Origin: Moritella viscosa
GTDB lineage: Bacteria; Pseudomonadota; Gammaproteobacteria; Enterobacterales; Moritellaceae
Assembly (NCBI GenBank): GCA_000953735.1
Contig: LN554852.1
Location: 3,669,846-3,733,845, forward strand
Direction of reading: 5' to 3'
Length of the DNA: 64,000 nt
Below the pieces are notes generated by a model. It searched no databases and was not told the origin of the DNA. It saw nothing but the letters and a program-made list of their open reading frames with translations. Below, piece after piece: positions 27,603 to 34,666 of this stretch. The position numbers and the translations under genes are program-made. How positions within the stretch are numbered: position 1 is the stretch's first letter; the number at the start of each line of letters is the position of its first letter.

Positions 27603-28055
27603 GCGCTGTCCTCATTGCTTGCTGCGGCTTTGGTTGAACATATCGCTCTGGTCAACACAAGGCCCTCAATCTTTTTAAACTGCCTGACTAACACCGCCGC
27701 CGATGAAAAGTAAGGCACAAGATGTGATGATTTGCCATGCAGATTGGGAATGTATTGTTTAGCACGGCGTTTGCCAATCTCTTTCTCTAATTTTTTGACT
27801 TTGCTTGGTGAATAAAGAGAACGGGTTTTAGTCTTCCACACCTGCGGGATAATACTGGGTCTGTTGTCCTTGTTAACCATCCAGTCACCTTTAAAGCTCG
27901 CCATTAATGTAAACAACGAGCGCTGCTTTTTGCTCTGATATACGCTGCCTTGAAACGTTAATGATAAACCCATCTAATGCAAACTCAACGTCTGGTAACC
28001 AGTCTGTGAGTTCACGTTCAATATCTTGCCATTGCGCTTTTGTAATATCTGACAT
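27581..28055 (-). pseudogene. Phage early protein of unknown function, frameshift near 27894
   Basis: An AAGGAG site precedes an ATG at 28055 that opens a 54-codon frame: MSDITKAQWQDIERELTDWL, FALDGFIINVSRQRISEQKA, ALVVYINGEL, stop. The adjacent frame continues without a new gene signature: FKGDWMVNKDNRPSIIPQVW, TRSLYSPSKVKKLEKEIGKR, RAKQYIPNLHG. Family members I recall from other Mu-like phages run through 'VYIDGxxKGxW…RSLYSP…GKRRAKK' in one piece. The span of 475 nt is one over a multiple of three (likely an extra C in GAGCTTTAAA), and repair gives 157 residues. A restart at the ATG at 27880 is possible. Confidence 0.7.
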
Positions 28056-28064
28056 AAATACTCC

Positions 28065-28304
28065 TTAATGTACGTTTGCTGGCGTTTGTTGGCCGCGCGT
28101 TGAGGTGATATTGGCTTTGATTACACCCGCTAATTCTTCTTGCGATGACGCCTGTGAAAGAGCCTGTTTTATGATGCCGTTGATGGTACTTGCAACAGCA
28201 TTGTCCAGACTGTTATCACTTTCATTGACCGTGGCACTTACTTCAAGTTGAAAGTCTTTATTATTCACATGCAATGAATTAACCGTAATGATAATTTCGC
28301 TCAT
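28065..28304 (-). CDS. Small phage protein, unknown function
   Basis: The 79-residue acidic protein starts MSEIIITVNSLHVNNKDFQL, with a probable beta-strand N-terminus and a helical C-terminus (STINGIIKQALSQASSQEEL). It is coupled to the upstream gene by an ATGA overlap. No family is recognised; early-region position is the only context. Confidence 0.6.
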   Translation of the reverse strand: MSEIIITVNSLHVNNKDFQLEVSATVNESDNSLDNAVASTINGIIKQALSQASSQEELAGVIKANITSTRGQQTPANVH

Positions 28305-28718
28305 TTGTCACCGCCATTTTTGCCGTTTGTTGCAGCGCGGTAGATTGCACCAGGGGCTAGAATGCATTCATCTTTGCGTAATTGATTTAAGGGCGTGCAA
28401 CCGTCTTCATCAGCAAATGCGGTTCTATCAAAGACCATCTTAGTGTCACCCTCCATAAACCAGGCGGGGATAACACGGCCTTTACAGTTAATGGCGTTTT
28501 CACTTTCTTCTTTTGTGACTGGCTTAGGTTGCATGTATTCCATCAAAACCTGCTCGACTAAGGCGCGACTTGCATCAACACCATCCACGCGACCATCGCC
28601 GTAGTAAAAACAGTTTGAGTCTTTTTCGGCATCAGGCGCGAAAGCCTTGCTCTTCTTGGATCTTTGCATCAAATGCGTTGAGTAATTTATCTAGTAACTT
28701 TTCCATCTGGCTTTCCAT
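28301..28718 (-). pseudogene. Phage early protein of unknown function, frameshift near 28650
   Basis: An ATG at 28718, coupled by TAATG to the zinc-ribbon gene upstream, opens MESQMEKLLDKLLNAFDAKI and stops after 28 codons. The neighbouring frame, which has only a TTG/ATG start without a ribosome site, continues FAPDAEKDSNCFYYGDGRVD, GVDASRALVEQVLMEYMQPK to 28301. The span of 418 nt is one over a multiple of three (perhaps an extra G in CAAGGCTT), and repair gives 138 residues. An alternative is that the 123-residue frame starts at the ATG at 28669 independently. Function is not recognised. Confidence 0.6.
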
Positions 28719-28891
28719 TAGTAAGACTCGTTAATATTTAGGTCAAATGACTTAGTACACTTAGTGCATTCAACTTCATGCGAACCAACGCTGATAGATG
28801 TTGATAAATCGTGCTCGCTAGTTTGTTGAACGGCTTCACAGTGAGGGCATTCAAACGTTATTTCTAAATCAATATTCACTTCTGCACACAT
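28718..28891 (-). CDS. Small zinc-ribbon protein
   Basis: The 57-codon gene reads MCAEVNIDLEITFECPHCEA, then VGSHEVECTKCTKSFDLN. Two CxxC pairs 27 residues apart suggest a zinc ribbon. The start has a fair AGGAAA-type site, and the stop overlaps the next gene's ATG (TAATG). Comparable short zinc-ribbon proteins are common in early regions of Mu-like phages. A nucleic-acid or polymerase-binding role is possible. Confidence 0.65.
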   Translation of the reverse strand: MCAEVNIDLEITFECPHCEAVQQTSEHDLSTSISVGSHEVECTKCTKSFDLNINESY

Positions 28892-28980
28892 AATTTCAAT
28901 TTCCTATTAAAGTTGCTGCTCATCAGTACTCAACCACAACGCTGAGTAGACACGACTTATCACTAAGACGTGTTTCGCTT

Positions 28981-29184
28981 TTACTGTTCTTGCGTGCTAA
29001 ATGCGTCACTCATTGGCGGGGGAACGCGGCCTAATATCCAGCGCAGCGCTTCTGCAACGCCGTCTTCAAAGGTGGCATCAGGGTAAACGCTGCCTTGCTG
29101 TGCAATGATTTGCTCTGCATTGTCAATTTCTTGCTCAATAGAACATTGGCTGTGAGGTACATTGATTGCGGTGACTAATGGCAT
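28981..29184 (-). CDS. Small phage protein, paralogue of the gene at 29184-29387
   Basis: The start at 29184 (TAATG junction with the upstream stop) gives 67 residues: MPLVTAINVPHSQCSIEQEI...FEDGVAEALRWILGRVPPPM. The C-terminal GVAEALRWILGxxPPP matches GIADACQWVLGITPQP of the equally long upstream gene. The two therefore look like diverged tandem duplicates. An upstream extension in the same frame, lying inside the neighbour, was rejected. Function unknown. Confidence 0.65.
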   Translation of the reverse strand: MPLVTAINVPHSQCSIEQEIDNAEQIIAQQGSVYPDATFEDGVAEALRWILGRVPPPMSDAFSTQEQ

Positions 29185-29387
29185 TATTTCTTTTCCTCTA
29201 ATGGTTGCGGTGTGATGCCCAATACCCATTGGCAGGCATCTGCTATGCCGCGTTGGTATGCATTTTCATGCTTCTCTCTGCATTTGCTGTTAGCCAGATA
29301 GATTTGTTCAATTAATTCATCGGGCGTGCGCTGTGCTATTTTCTGCGTGAGAAACTCACGCCGTGTGCTGTCGAGTGCTGTGTCCAT
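29184..29387 (-). CDS. Small phage protein, paralogue of the gene at 28981-29184
   Basis: The 67-residue protein starts MDTALDSTRREFLTQKIAQR and ends with RGIADACQWVLGITPQPLEE. It shares the [GxA-A-W-LG-P-P] C-terminal motif with the next gene and is fused to it by a 1-bp stop/start overlap. Helical, with no recognised function. It lies directly downstream of the DUF3164 gene. Confidence 0.65.
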   Translation of the reverse strand: MDTALDSTRREFLTQKIAQRTPDELIEQIYLANSKCREKHENAYQRGIADACQWVLGITPQPLEEKK

Positions 29388-29395
29388 ACGTGTAC

Positions 29396-30028
29396 CTACA
29401 GTTTGCTGATGTCTAACGGGATTTGTTTGTAACTGCCCTGCGTGGTGCGCTCATAAATACGCAGATAAGCACAAGAACCCGTCACCTGAATTGAATCAGC
29501 AATCGCATCCATGGCTTTGCGCCACTCGGTATCGTCAATATCAAGCTGACGTAGACTCAATACTTGGTTGACATCAATACTGCCTTGCTTGTTAACCCGA
29601 AAGGCGTGGTCAACTAACGCTTTCATGTGGTCGCTTGCCCCTTCCGACCAACGATTGATACAGTTATCAATCTTGGCTTTGGCAGCTTGGATGCGTTCAT
29701 CAAACATGCGGTGCTCACCCACGGCGCGTTGCAACTTGTACTGGCCATCAAATGACATCAAGGTCACGTTGCCTTTGGTGCCGCCGTATTTGACGCTGTA
29801 CTCTTCGGCGCTCAGGTCAACAAAGTCGGCAACGGCGTTCATCGATTTGGCTTTAAACTCGGCCAATACTTGCTGTTGAACGCGCGCCTCTGCAACAATC
29901 TGATTCACTACGTCATCACGCAGTAAATCAATGGCCTTGATTTGCGACTCAGGAACAAGATGGCCCATTGCATTTAGTCTGTAGCCTGCTGGTGCGCTGT
30001 TAGCGCCTGAATTTATCGGTGTGGTCAT
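29396..30028 (-). CDS. DUF3164 family protein
   Basis: The 210-residue protein has the DUF3164 core: AGYRLNAMGHLVPESQIKAI, DLRDD-like LLRDDVVNQIVAEARVQQQV, EYSVKYGGTKGNVTLMSFDG, YKLQRAVGEHRMFDERIQAA and a C-terminal SCAYLRIYERTTQGSYKQIP. It is widely encoded in the early region of Mu-like phages after MuB. The function is not established; a role in replication or recombination is guessed from its genome position. Confidence 0.88.
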   Translation of the reverse strand: MTTPINSGANSAPAGYRLNAMGHLVPESQIKAIDLLRDDVVNQIVAEARVQQQVLAEFKAKSMNAVADFVDLSAEEYSVKYGGTKGNVTLMSFDGQYKLQRAVGEHRMFDERIQAAKAKIDNCINRWSEGASDHMKALVDHAFRVNKQGSIDVNQVLSLRQLDIDDTEWRKAMDAIADSIQVTGSCAYLRIYERTTQGSYKQIPLDISKL

Positions 30029-30351
30029 GCATTAATTCCCTGATTAAGTGTATTTTTATTGCTGATTAATGTGTTTTTTGCATTTTTTAGTAAATTGCTG
30101 TGGCATGTGAGATGGCTACGCTTACTTCTCCACGTAACCATGCAACCATTAGTCTTAACCGTATAAACAATACGGCGCTCTCCATTAATCACCTCTACGA
30201 TTTCAATCACCTGCTTTTTTAGTAATACAGGCGGTGTATCAATTTCAATTAATATGCAAGTAGGCGCTTTTTTAACACTGAGTACAGAAATACCACTGCG
30301 TTTAAAATGTCTAATTAGACTGCGTGCTTTTGTTACTGATGATTTATTCAT
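30025..30351 (-). CDS. Small basic phage protein, unknown function
   Basis: The 108-residue, Lys/Arg-rich protein (NKSSVTKARSLIRHFKRSGI, IVEVINGERRIVYTVKTNGC, WRSKRSHLTCHSNLLKNAKN) lies between MuB and DUF3164. It has 1-4 bp overlaps on both sides and is clearly part of the early operon. High positive charge suggests nucleic-acid binding. No family was recognised. Confidence 0.6.
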   Translation of the reverse strand: MNKSSVTKARSLIRHFKRSGISVLSVKKAPTCILIEIDTPPVLLKKQVIEIVEVINGERRIVYTVKTNGCMVTWRSKRSHLTCHSNLLKNAKNTLISNKNTLNQGINA

Positions 30352-31319
30352 TACTGTGACACTCCATCTAAATCATTAAATGCATACTTAATATGTTGTG
30401 CATTAATTGTTTGATTTTGCCCTTTGGCGACCATTGCAGCTAAACGTAAAGTTTGAAATAACGTTCTTAACCCCCCAGGCTTACTTGCTATTTGCTCAAT
30501 CAATACACGTTCATCTTTACCACGTAATCCCCATGCATCGGCGACGTCTGAAATATCACGTTTTTTAACTTTATGTATGACTAATTTTTTAGCTATACGT
30601 GAAAATAAACGAGCAAAATCAATATCACGTTTACCGCCAGTGAGGTTTGAATAAACCTGATGGTTCCCGACCAGCGCAAAACCAACTTCCGCCCGCTCTT
30701 GAATAGCGCGTATTTCTTCAAGCGCTTCATGTTGTAGCTGGTCAGCTTCATCAATAATGACTAAACCTTGTGAGTCTTCGAGTTTTTTCGTGATTAAACG
30801 GCTCAATGGCCCTTTACGGCGTGGTGCATTATTGATACCGAGCTCTAATGCCATTTCATATAAGCACTCAAGCACACTGGCGCGAGAGGGACTGATGGTA
30901 ATAAGCCACACATTCGGGTTGTCTTTTTGATAGCGTTTAATGGCTTGGGTTTTGCTGACCCCCGGATTGCCATAAATGATGGAGATACAATTGGCCATTT
31001 GAGCATATTGCAGCGCACTCCATATTTGACGCACGGTGGTCGTTTCCACGAAGCTTGGGATAGTGGGCAGCGCCTTGGCTTTTTGCTCACGTGATTTAAG
31101 CCACGCCGCTAACTCACCACTGACCTTGTCGTTATCACCTGGATAACGGCCGTTTAAGAACTGGCTTAAACGGGTTTTAGGAATGCCCGACTCTTTGGAG
31201 ATTGAAGCCTGTGAGATTCGCTTGTTTTCAATCATTTGATTGACTTTTTCGACGATAGCCTTGCTGTCGTTGGTATTTTTTACAGCGCTTGGCATTGCAA
31301 TTAAATTAGATGTGTCCAT
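30351..31319 (-). CDS. MuB-type transposition target-selection ATPase
   Basis: At 322 residues this matches MuB in length and layout. An N-terminal HTH (KRISQASISKESGIPKTRLS, FLNGRYPGDND) is followed by an AAA+ domain with Walker A GNPGVSKT (residues 117-124) and Walker B GLVIIDEADQL (about 185-195). MuB polymerises on DNA, recruits MuA to target sites and confers target immunity. It is co-transcribed with MuA, 45 bp downstream of it. It is intact, unlike many late genes. Confidence 0.93.
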   Translation of the reverse strand: MDTSNLIAMPSAVKNTNDSKAIVEKVNQMIENKRISQASISKESGIPKTRLSQFLNGRYPGDNDKVSGELAAWLKSREQKAKALPTIPSFVETTTVRQIWSALQYAQMANCISIIYGNPGVSKTQAIKRYQKDNPNVWLITISPSRASVLECLYEMALELGINNAPRRKGPLSRLITKKLEDSQGLVIIDEADQLQHEALEEIRAIQERAEVGFALVGNHQVYSNLTGGKRDIDFARLFSRIAKKLVIHKVKKRDISDVADAWGLRGKDERVLIEQIASKPGGLRTLFQTLRLAAMVAKGQNQTINAQHIKYAFNDLDGVSQ

Positions 31320-31364
31320 AATAACTCCGTTGTTTTTTTGATTGGGCTTGTTGCAGCAAGCCCG

Positions 31365-33362
31365 TTAAATTAATGTTTTCGAACGAGCTTCCCATTCCAT
31401 TTCCACGCCTTTACTAAACGCTAATGTCATTGCATCGGTGTTGTTTTCTACCTCTTCTTCAACCAATACTTTTTGCAGTGTGTTACCGCGCGGCTGGAAG
31501 ACTTCAACAATCTTGCTTTCAGGCTCTGGCGGTACTTCGGGCAATGGTAAGCGCTGCGCTACTTCATTAATGTTCATTTGTTTCACGGCTGTCTGCGCTT
31601 GCTTAGTGCGTTTAACAAACTCTTTACGATTGCGGTTATGTTCACGCGCTGCTTGTGTATCACCGAACCCTTCGGCGTGCAGACAGATTGCATCACAGAT
31701 AAAACGCCCATCGAGGGTGTAACACAGCACAGATCCGTGCAGCTCACGCGGGTCAAAGCGCACAATGACTTTATTCTGGCTCAGGTGCATGCCTATCAAG
31801 CGTTCGTTGTGGTAACGGTTTTCACGATTTTGTATCTTGCCACCGGCTTTCAAGATAAAGGTGCCATCGCGTTTGACGCGCACCGCTTCGGCGGTCAAGA
31901 GCAGTAAGCGCAATTGTTCTTTAGTCGCTTTACGTATCGCGCTGTTGCTGTAGCTTTCCTCAAATGCCTGGTCAAAACTCAACATGCCGCGACACGCTTC
32001 GGTATTACGGTTCGGGCGTGAGTTAAACTGATTAATACCCGCTTCGAGTGCCTGTTCAAACACCTTGATATCTACCGCGTTTTTCGAGTTGTAGTTATCT
32101 GGTTTCTCCATTGGGTTTGGGCCTGTGTACGCACCAGCCACTAACGGGTGTTTATCAACTAACTCACCTAAGCCGCCATTACCGAATGCGCGCTCAACAG
32201 GTTTTGCTTGTCCGTGACCTTTACCAAACAACACGCTACTCCAATGCACCTCGATACCGAGCATCGGCAAGATACCTTTCGGGTCGTCTTCTTTGACTTT
32301 AAAGCGGTAACGATTTGGCACACCGCCCGTCATCCATTTGTTGGCGGCTGCGCGGGTGTTATCTATCGTGGCATGGCGTGGGATACCGTATTTATCAATC
32401 ATGCTCATGAGGGCAAGGCGGATAGAGTCGCTGTTTTCGCTGACATCGCAGTAATAGCCCAATATTTTACGACTGTAGATGTCTTGCCATACCCACGTTT
32501 TAGGGCGCAAAATTTCGCCATTGTGCCAACGTACAAAGACGTTGTGCTGGTAACCATCGCCGTTTATCCATTCCATGGCGTCCAGCTCTGATACCGAGCG
32601 TTCTTGCGCTGGGTAGAGCATCATGAGTGCGTGAGTGCCTTTGCGCGCCAGTGTTATTTGGTCGCGGTTTAACTCACGTTTAATTTTGCGGTTAATGGAT
32701 GTGTCTGATGGCACTGTCCAACCAAAGTTATCCGCCGCTTGACGCAAGCGTAAAACACAGGTCGCTAATGATGGTTCTTCGGGACGTAACCAATCTGCTT
32801 TTAAAAACTCCCACGCTTCACAGGTAAACTCGGCTTCAATTTCTTCACGGCGATTGCGGTAGCGCGGCAATAACACGGCGGCCCAATCGGCTTGTTCAAA
32901 GTTTTTCACCTTGTAGTAAAGGCGTTGCACGGTGCTTTTATTGGCATCGAACTCAGTTGCAATGGCATGAAATACGTCTTGCCCGCTGATACCTGATTCA
33001 ATTAACTTGGCAACAGCCATCACAATCTGGCATTGCACAGTGGCTTTGGTGCGCTGCTTTTCTGTTGCGGCGTCCCATTCACTCCATAGCTTTTCACGGC
33101 TGTAGGTGAGGTTTTCGTTACCTTGCGCTTGCGGGATATTGTAGAGTTTCCCTTGGATCTCTATTTTACCCATGCGCTTATAAAGTTCGGCTTGCGCCTG
33201 AATAGGCAAAATACTGATGTGGTATTCGAATGCCTTGGAACCTTCGCGCTTGCGTTTTGTTTCTGTGCAACATAAGGATTCAAGACGAGACCTTACGTTG
33301 CGTGGATGACTTGGCATATCGCCTAGATCAACACACTCTGGAGCTGTAACCCAATAAGTCAT
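31365..33362 (-). CDS. MuA-type DDE transposase
   Basis: The 665-residue protein (Mu A is 663) has an N-terminal HTH-type Mu DNA-binding domain (MTYWVTAPECVDLGDMPSHP, NVRSRLESL). A DDE core follows with Asp269 (WINGDGYQHN), Asp334 (ATIDNTRAAAN) and Glu390 (KPVERAFGNGG), close to the Mu positions 269, 336 and 392. The C-terminal region contacts MuB in Mu. It cuts and joins the prophage ends and drives both integration and replicative transposition. It is intact, suggesting the element could still be mobilised. Confidence 0.96.
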   Translation of the reverse strand: MTYWVTAPECVDLGDMPSHPRNVRSRLESLCCTETKRKREGSKAFEYHISILPIQAQAELYKRMGKIEIQGKLYNIPQAQGNENLTYSREKLWSEWDAATEKQRTKATVQCQIVMAVAKLIESGISGQDVFHAIATEFDANKSTVQRLYYKVKNFEQADWAAVLLPRYRNRREEIEAEFTCEAWEFLKADWLRPEEPSLATCVLRLRQAADNFGWTVPSDTSINRKIKRELNRDQITLARKGTHALMMLYPAQERSVSELDAMEWINGDGYQHNVFVRWHNGEILRPKTWVWQDIYSRKILGYYCDVSENSDSIRLALMSMIDKYGIPRHATIDNTRAAANKWMTGGVPNRYRFKVKEDDPKGILPMLGIEVHWSSVLFGKGHGQAKPVERAFGNGGLGELVDKHPLVAGAYTGPNPMEKPDNYNSKNAVDIKVFEQALEAGINQFNSRPNRNTEACRGMLSFDQAFEESYSNSAIRKATKEQLRLLLLTAEAVRVKRDGTFILKAGGKIQNRENRYHNERLIGMHLSQNKVIVRFDPRELHGSVLCYTLDGRFICDAICLHAEGFGDTQAAREHNRNRKEFVKRTKQAQTAVKQMNINEVAQRLPLPEVPPEPESKIVEVFQPRGNTLQKVLVEEEVENNTDAMTLAFSKGVEMEWEARSKTLI

Positions 33363-33371
33363 AATTAATCC

Positions 33372-33596
33372 TTACGCGCTCTTTTGTATGTATCTTGATG
33401 GCCAGATTTCAGAAGGCGCTACACCAATGGCTCCCGCGATTATCTTTTCAGCCTTGGGATACTTAAATCGCAAAGCATTTCTTAATGTCGCGCCTGCAAT
33501 ACCATTCATTTCTGCAAGCTTGGTAAAGTTTGTGCCTTTCTTTTCTAATGCACACTTAATGTCTGCTGTATGCCAATCTCGATCATTACTACTCAT
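33372..33596 (-). CDS. ner: Ner-like early transcription regulator
   Basis: The 74-residue protein (DRDWHTADIKCALEKKGTNF, LAEMNGIAGATLRNALRFKY, PKAEKIIAGAIGVAPSEIWP, SRYIQKSA) follows Mu Ner closely (RDWHxADVxAxL...WPKxExIIAxAxxxxPxxIWPSRY). Ner is a lambda-repressor-like HTH protein that damps early and repressor transcription. It is the first gene of the minus-strand early operon, 9 bp before MuA, facing the divergent repressor. Confidence 0.93.
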   Translation of the reverse strand: MSSNDRDWHTADIKCALEKKGTNFTKLAEMNGIAGATLRNALRFKYPKAEKIIAGAIGVAPSEIWPSRYIQKSA

Positions 33597-33658
33597 CGTG
33601 TTACCCTTATGTGTTGCATGTGCGTGTTAAACGCTTCGCTTAACTAACTGTGTAACGC

Positions 33659-33687
33659 ATTATCAGTAATAAAAGATCGCTTGTCAA
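33659..33687 (-). promoter_or_regulatory. Early promoter (Pe-like) for ner-MuA-MuB
   Basis: On the minus strand a perfect TTGACA (33687-33682) is separated by 17 bp from GATAAT (33664-33659), about 63 bp before the ner start. It is a near-consensus sigma-70 promoter. Its -35 box lies inside the operator-like inverted repeat, so repressor or Ner binding there would block it. Confidence 0.82.
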
Positions 33688-33704
33688 TACTATTGCGATC
33701 TTTT
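33671..33704. promoter_or_regulatory. Operator-like inverted repeat
   Basis: AAAAGATCGC (33671-33680) and GCGATCTTTT (33695-33704) form a perfect 10-bp inverted repeat with a 14-bp spacer overlapping the early -35 box. It is the best candidate site for the S24-type repressor or Ner in the 190-bp divergent region. Which protein binds is not known. Confidence 0.65.
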
Positions 33705-33785
33705 CCATTCTTTTGCGTTCTATGTCATTTATTGACTTAAACCCACGCCTATCAGCATTCATAGGCTTTTAAAAAGGAAAGATCG

Positions 33786-34457
33786 GTGCGCTCTTTATAT
33801 GAAACACAAATAGATCAGTTTAAGGACAGGCTAAAGCTAGCCATAGGTGATGAGTCAGTGCGCTCTTTTTCGAAGAGGTGCGATATATCCGAGAGTGTTA
33901 TAAGGAAGTATTTGAATGGATCTTATCCTGTAGTGGATAAGCTACCAAGGCTTGCTGAAGCTGCTGGTAAGAGCATGGAGTGGCTAATTACTGGTAAAGA
34001 AGTGACCAATACCAGTGTAAACATTGATGAGGATGACGCGTTTGCATTAATACCTGACTATAACGTCCAAGTATCCGCAGGCCATGGCACTGTTTGTGAT
34101 TGTGATGAGAAACCATTTAGACATTTAGCTTTCAGGCACAAATGGTTAAAAGCACGTGGGTTTAAAGAGGGGGAGCTAGTTGTAGTAAGCACTAAAGGCG
34201 ATAGTATGGAACCGCTAATTAGCAATAATGACTCGTTGGTTATCCATACAGGAAGAACAAGCCCTAGAGATGGCTGTATATATGTATTTAGAAATGATGA
34301 GGAGCTGTTTGTGAAGAGATATCAAAGCATGTTGGGCTCATGGCGCTTAATTAGTGACAATCAGATATACTCGCCGCTAGATATCCCTAAGCACGAACAG
34401 CATCAGTTTGAAGTTATTGGGCAGGTTGTTCACATTGCTAAAGATGTCGGTAATTAA
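33786..34457 (+). CDS. S24-family (LexA/CI-like) phage repressor
   Basis: This 223-residue protein (GTG start with AAGGA upstream) has an N-terminal HTH (SFSKRCDISESVIRKYLNGS). Its C-terminal S24 peptidase domain includes an Ala-Gly cleavage site in VQVSAGHG (98-99), Ser140 in KGDSMEPLI and Lys177 in ELFVKRY. LexA-like proteins of this design cleave themselves when RecA is activated, so induction by DNA damage is expected. Classical Mu c repressor lacks this domain. It is transcribed away from the early operon over a shared operator region and is the only plus-strand gene of the prophage. Confidence 0.9.
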   Translation: MRSLYETQIDQFKDRLKLAIGDESVRSFSKRCDISESVIRKYLNGSYPVVDKLPRLAEAAGKSMEWLITGKEVTNTSVNIDEDDAFALIPDYNVQVSAGHGTVCDCDEKPFRHLAFRHKWLKARGFKEGELVVVSTKGDSMEPLISNNDSLVIHTGRTSPRDGCIYVFRNDEELFVKRYQSMLGSWRLISDNQIYSPLDIPKHEQHQFEVIGQVVHIAKDVGN

Positions 34458-34570
34458 ACAGAATTTAAACACTAGTTACTCCCAACTTAGTGTTTCTTAT
34501 TTTAAGCGGCTTAAACGCAAAGTTGGTCGCTTTTTTCTCATTTTACTTTTCGATGTAAATTCGGTCTCAA

Positions 34571-34666
34571 AATCCCTCTAATCCCTTTTATCAACTGGTT
34601 TTGTCCCAATAGATCCTACGTGTTCCTACCTAATCCCATCTTTATCATTCTTAGTGGTTCTATACA
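34571..34666 (-). other. Prophage left terminus with repeated GGGATTAG motifs
   Basis: Inward from 34666 the end reads TGTATAGAACCACTAAGAAT. GATGGGATTAGG ends near 34629, and GGGATTAGAGGGATT lies at 34585-34571. As recalled, the Mu left end also starts TGTAT and carries a GATGGGATTAG segment. These repeats are candidate transposase-binding sites. The terminus itself is fixed by the flanking CACAT and the nasA frame. Confidence 0.75.

Larger units (their letters stand above)
2436..34666 (-). mobile_element. Mu-like transposable prophage (32,231 bp) inserted in nasA
   Basis: Both ends begin 5'-TGTA reading inward (TGTAGCGCGGCG at 2436; TGTATAGAACCAC on the minus strand from 34666) and are flanked by the 5-bp repeat CACAT. 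The gene order is that of phage Mu: repressor and Ner diverging, MuA, MuB, early genes, GemA, Mor, lysis, terminase-portal-MuF, protease, major head, gp35-38, sheath, tube, gp41, tape measure, N, P, gp45-48, tail fibre. No Gam, Mom, Com or Gin homologue was recognised. The element is more GC-rich than its flanks. Many morphogenesis genes carry single-base frameshifts, so as written it could not make particles. MuA, MuB, Ner and the repressor are intact. Confidence 0.95.
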
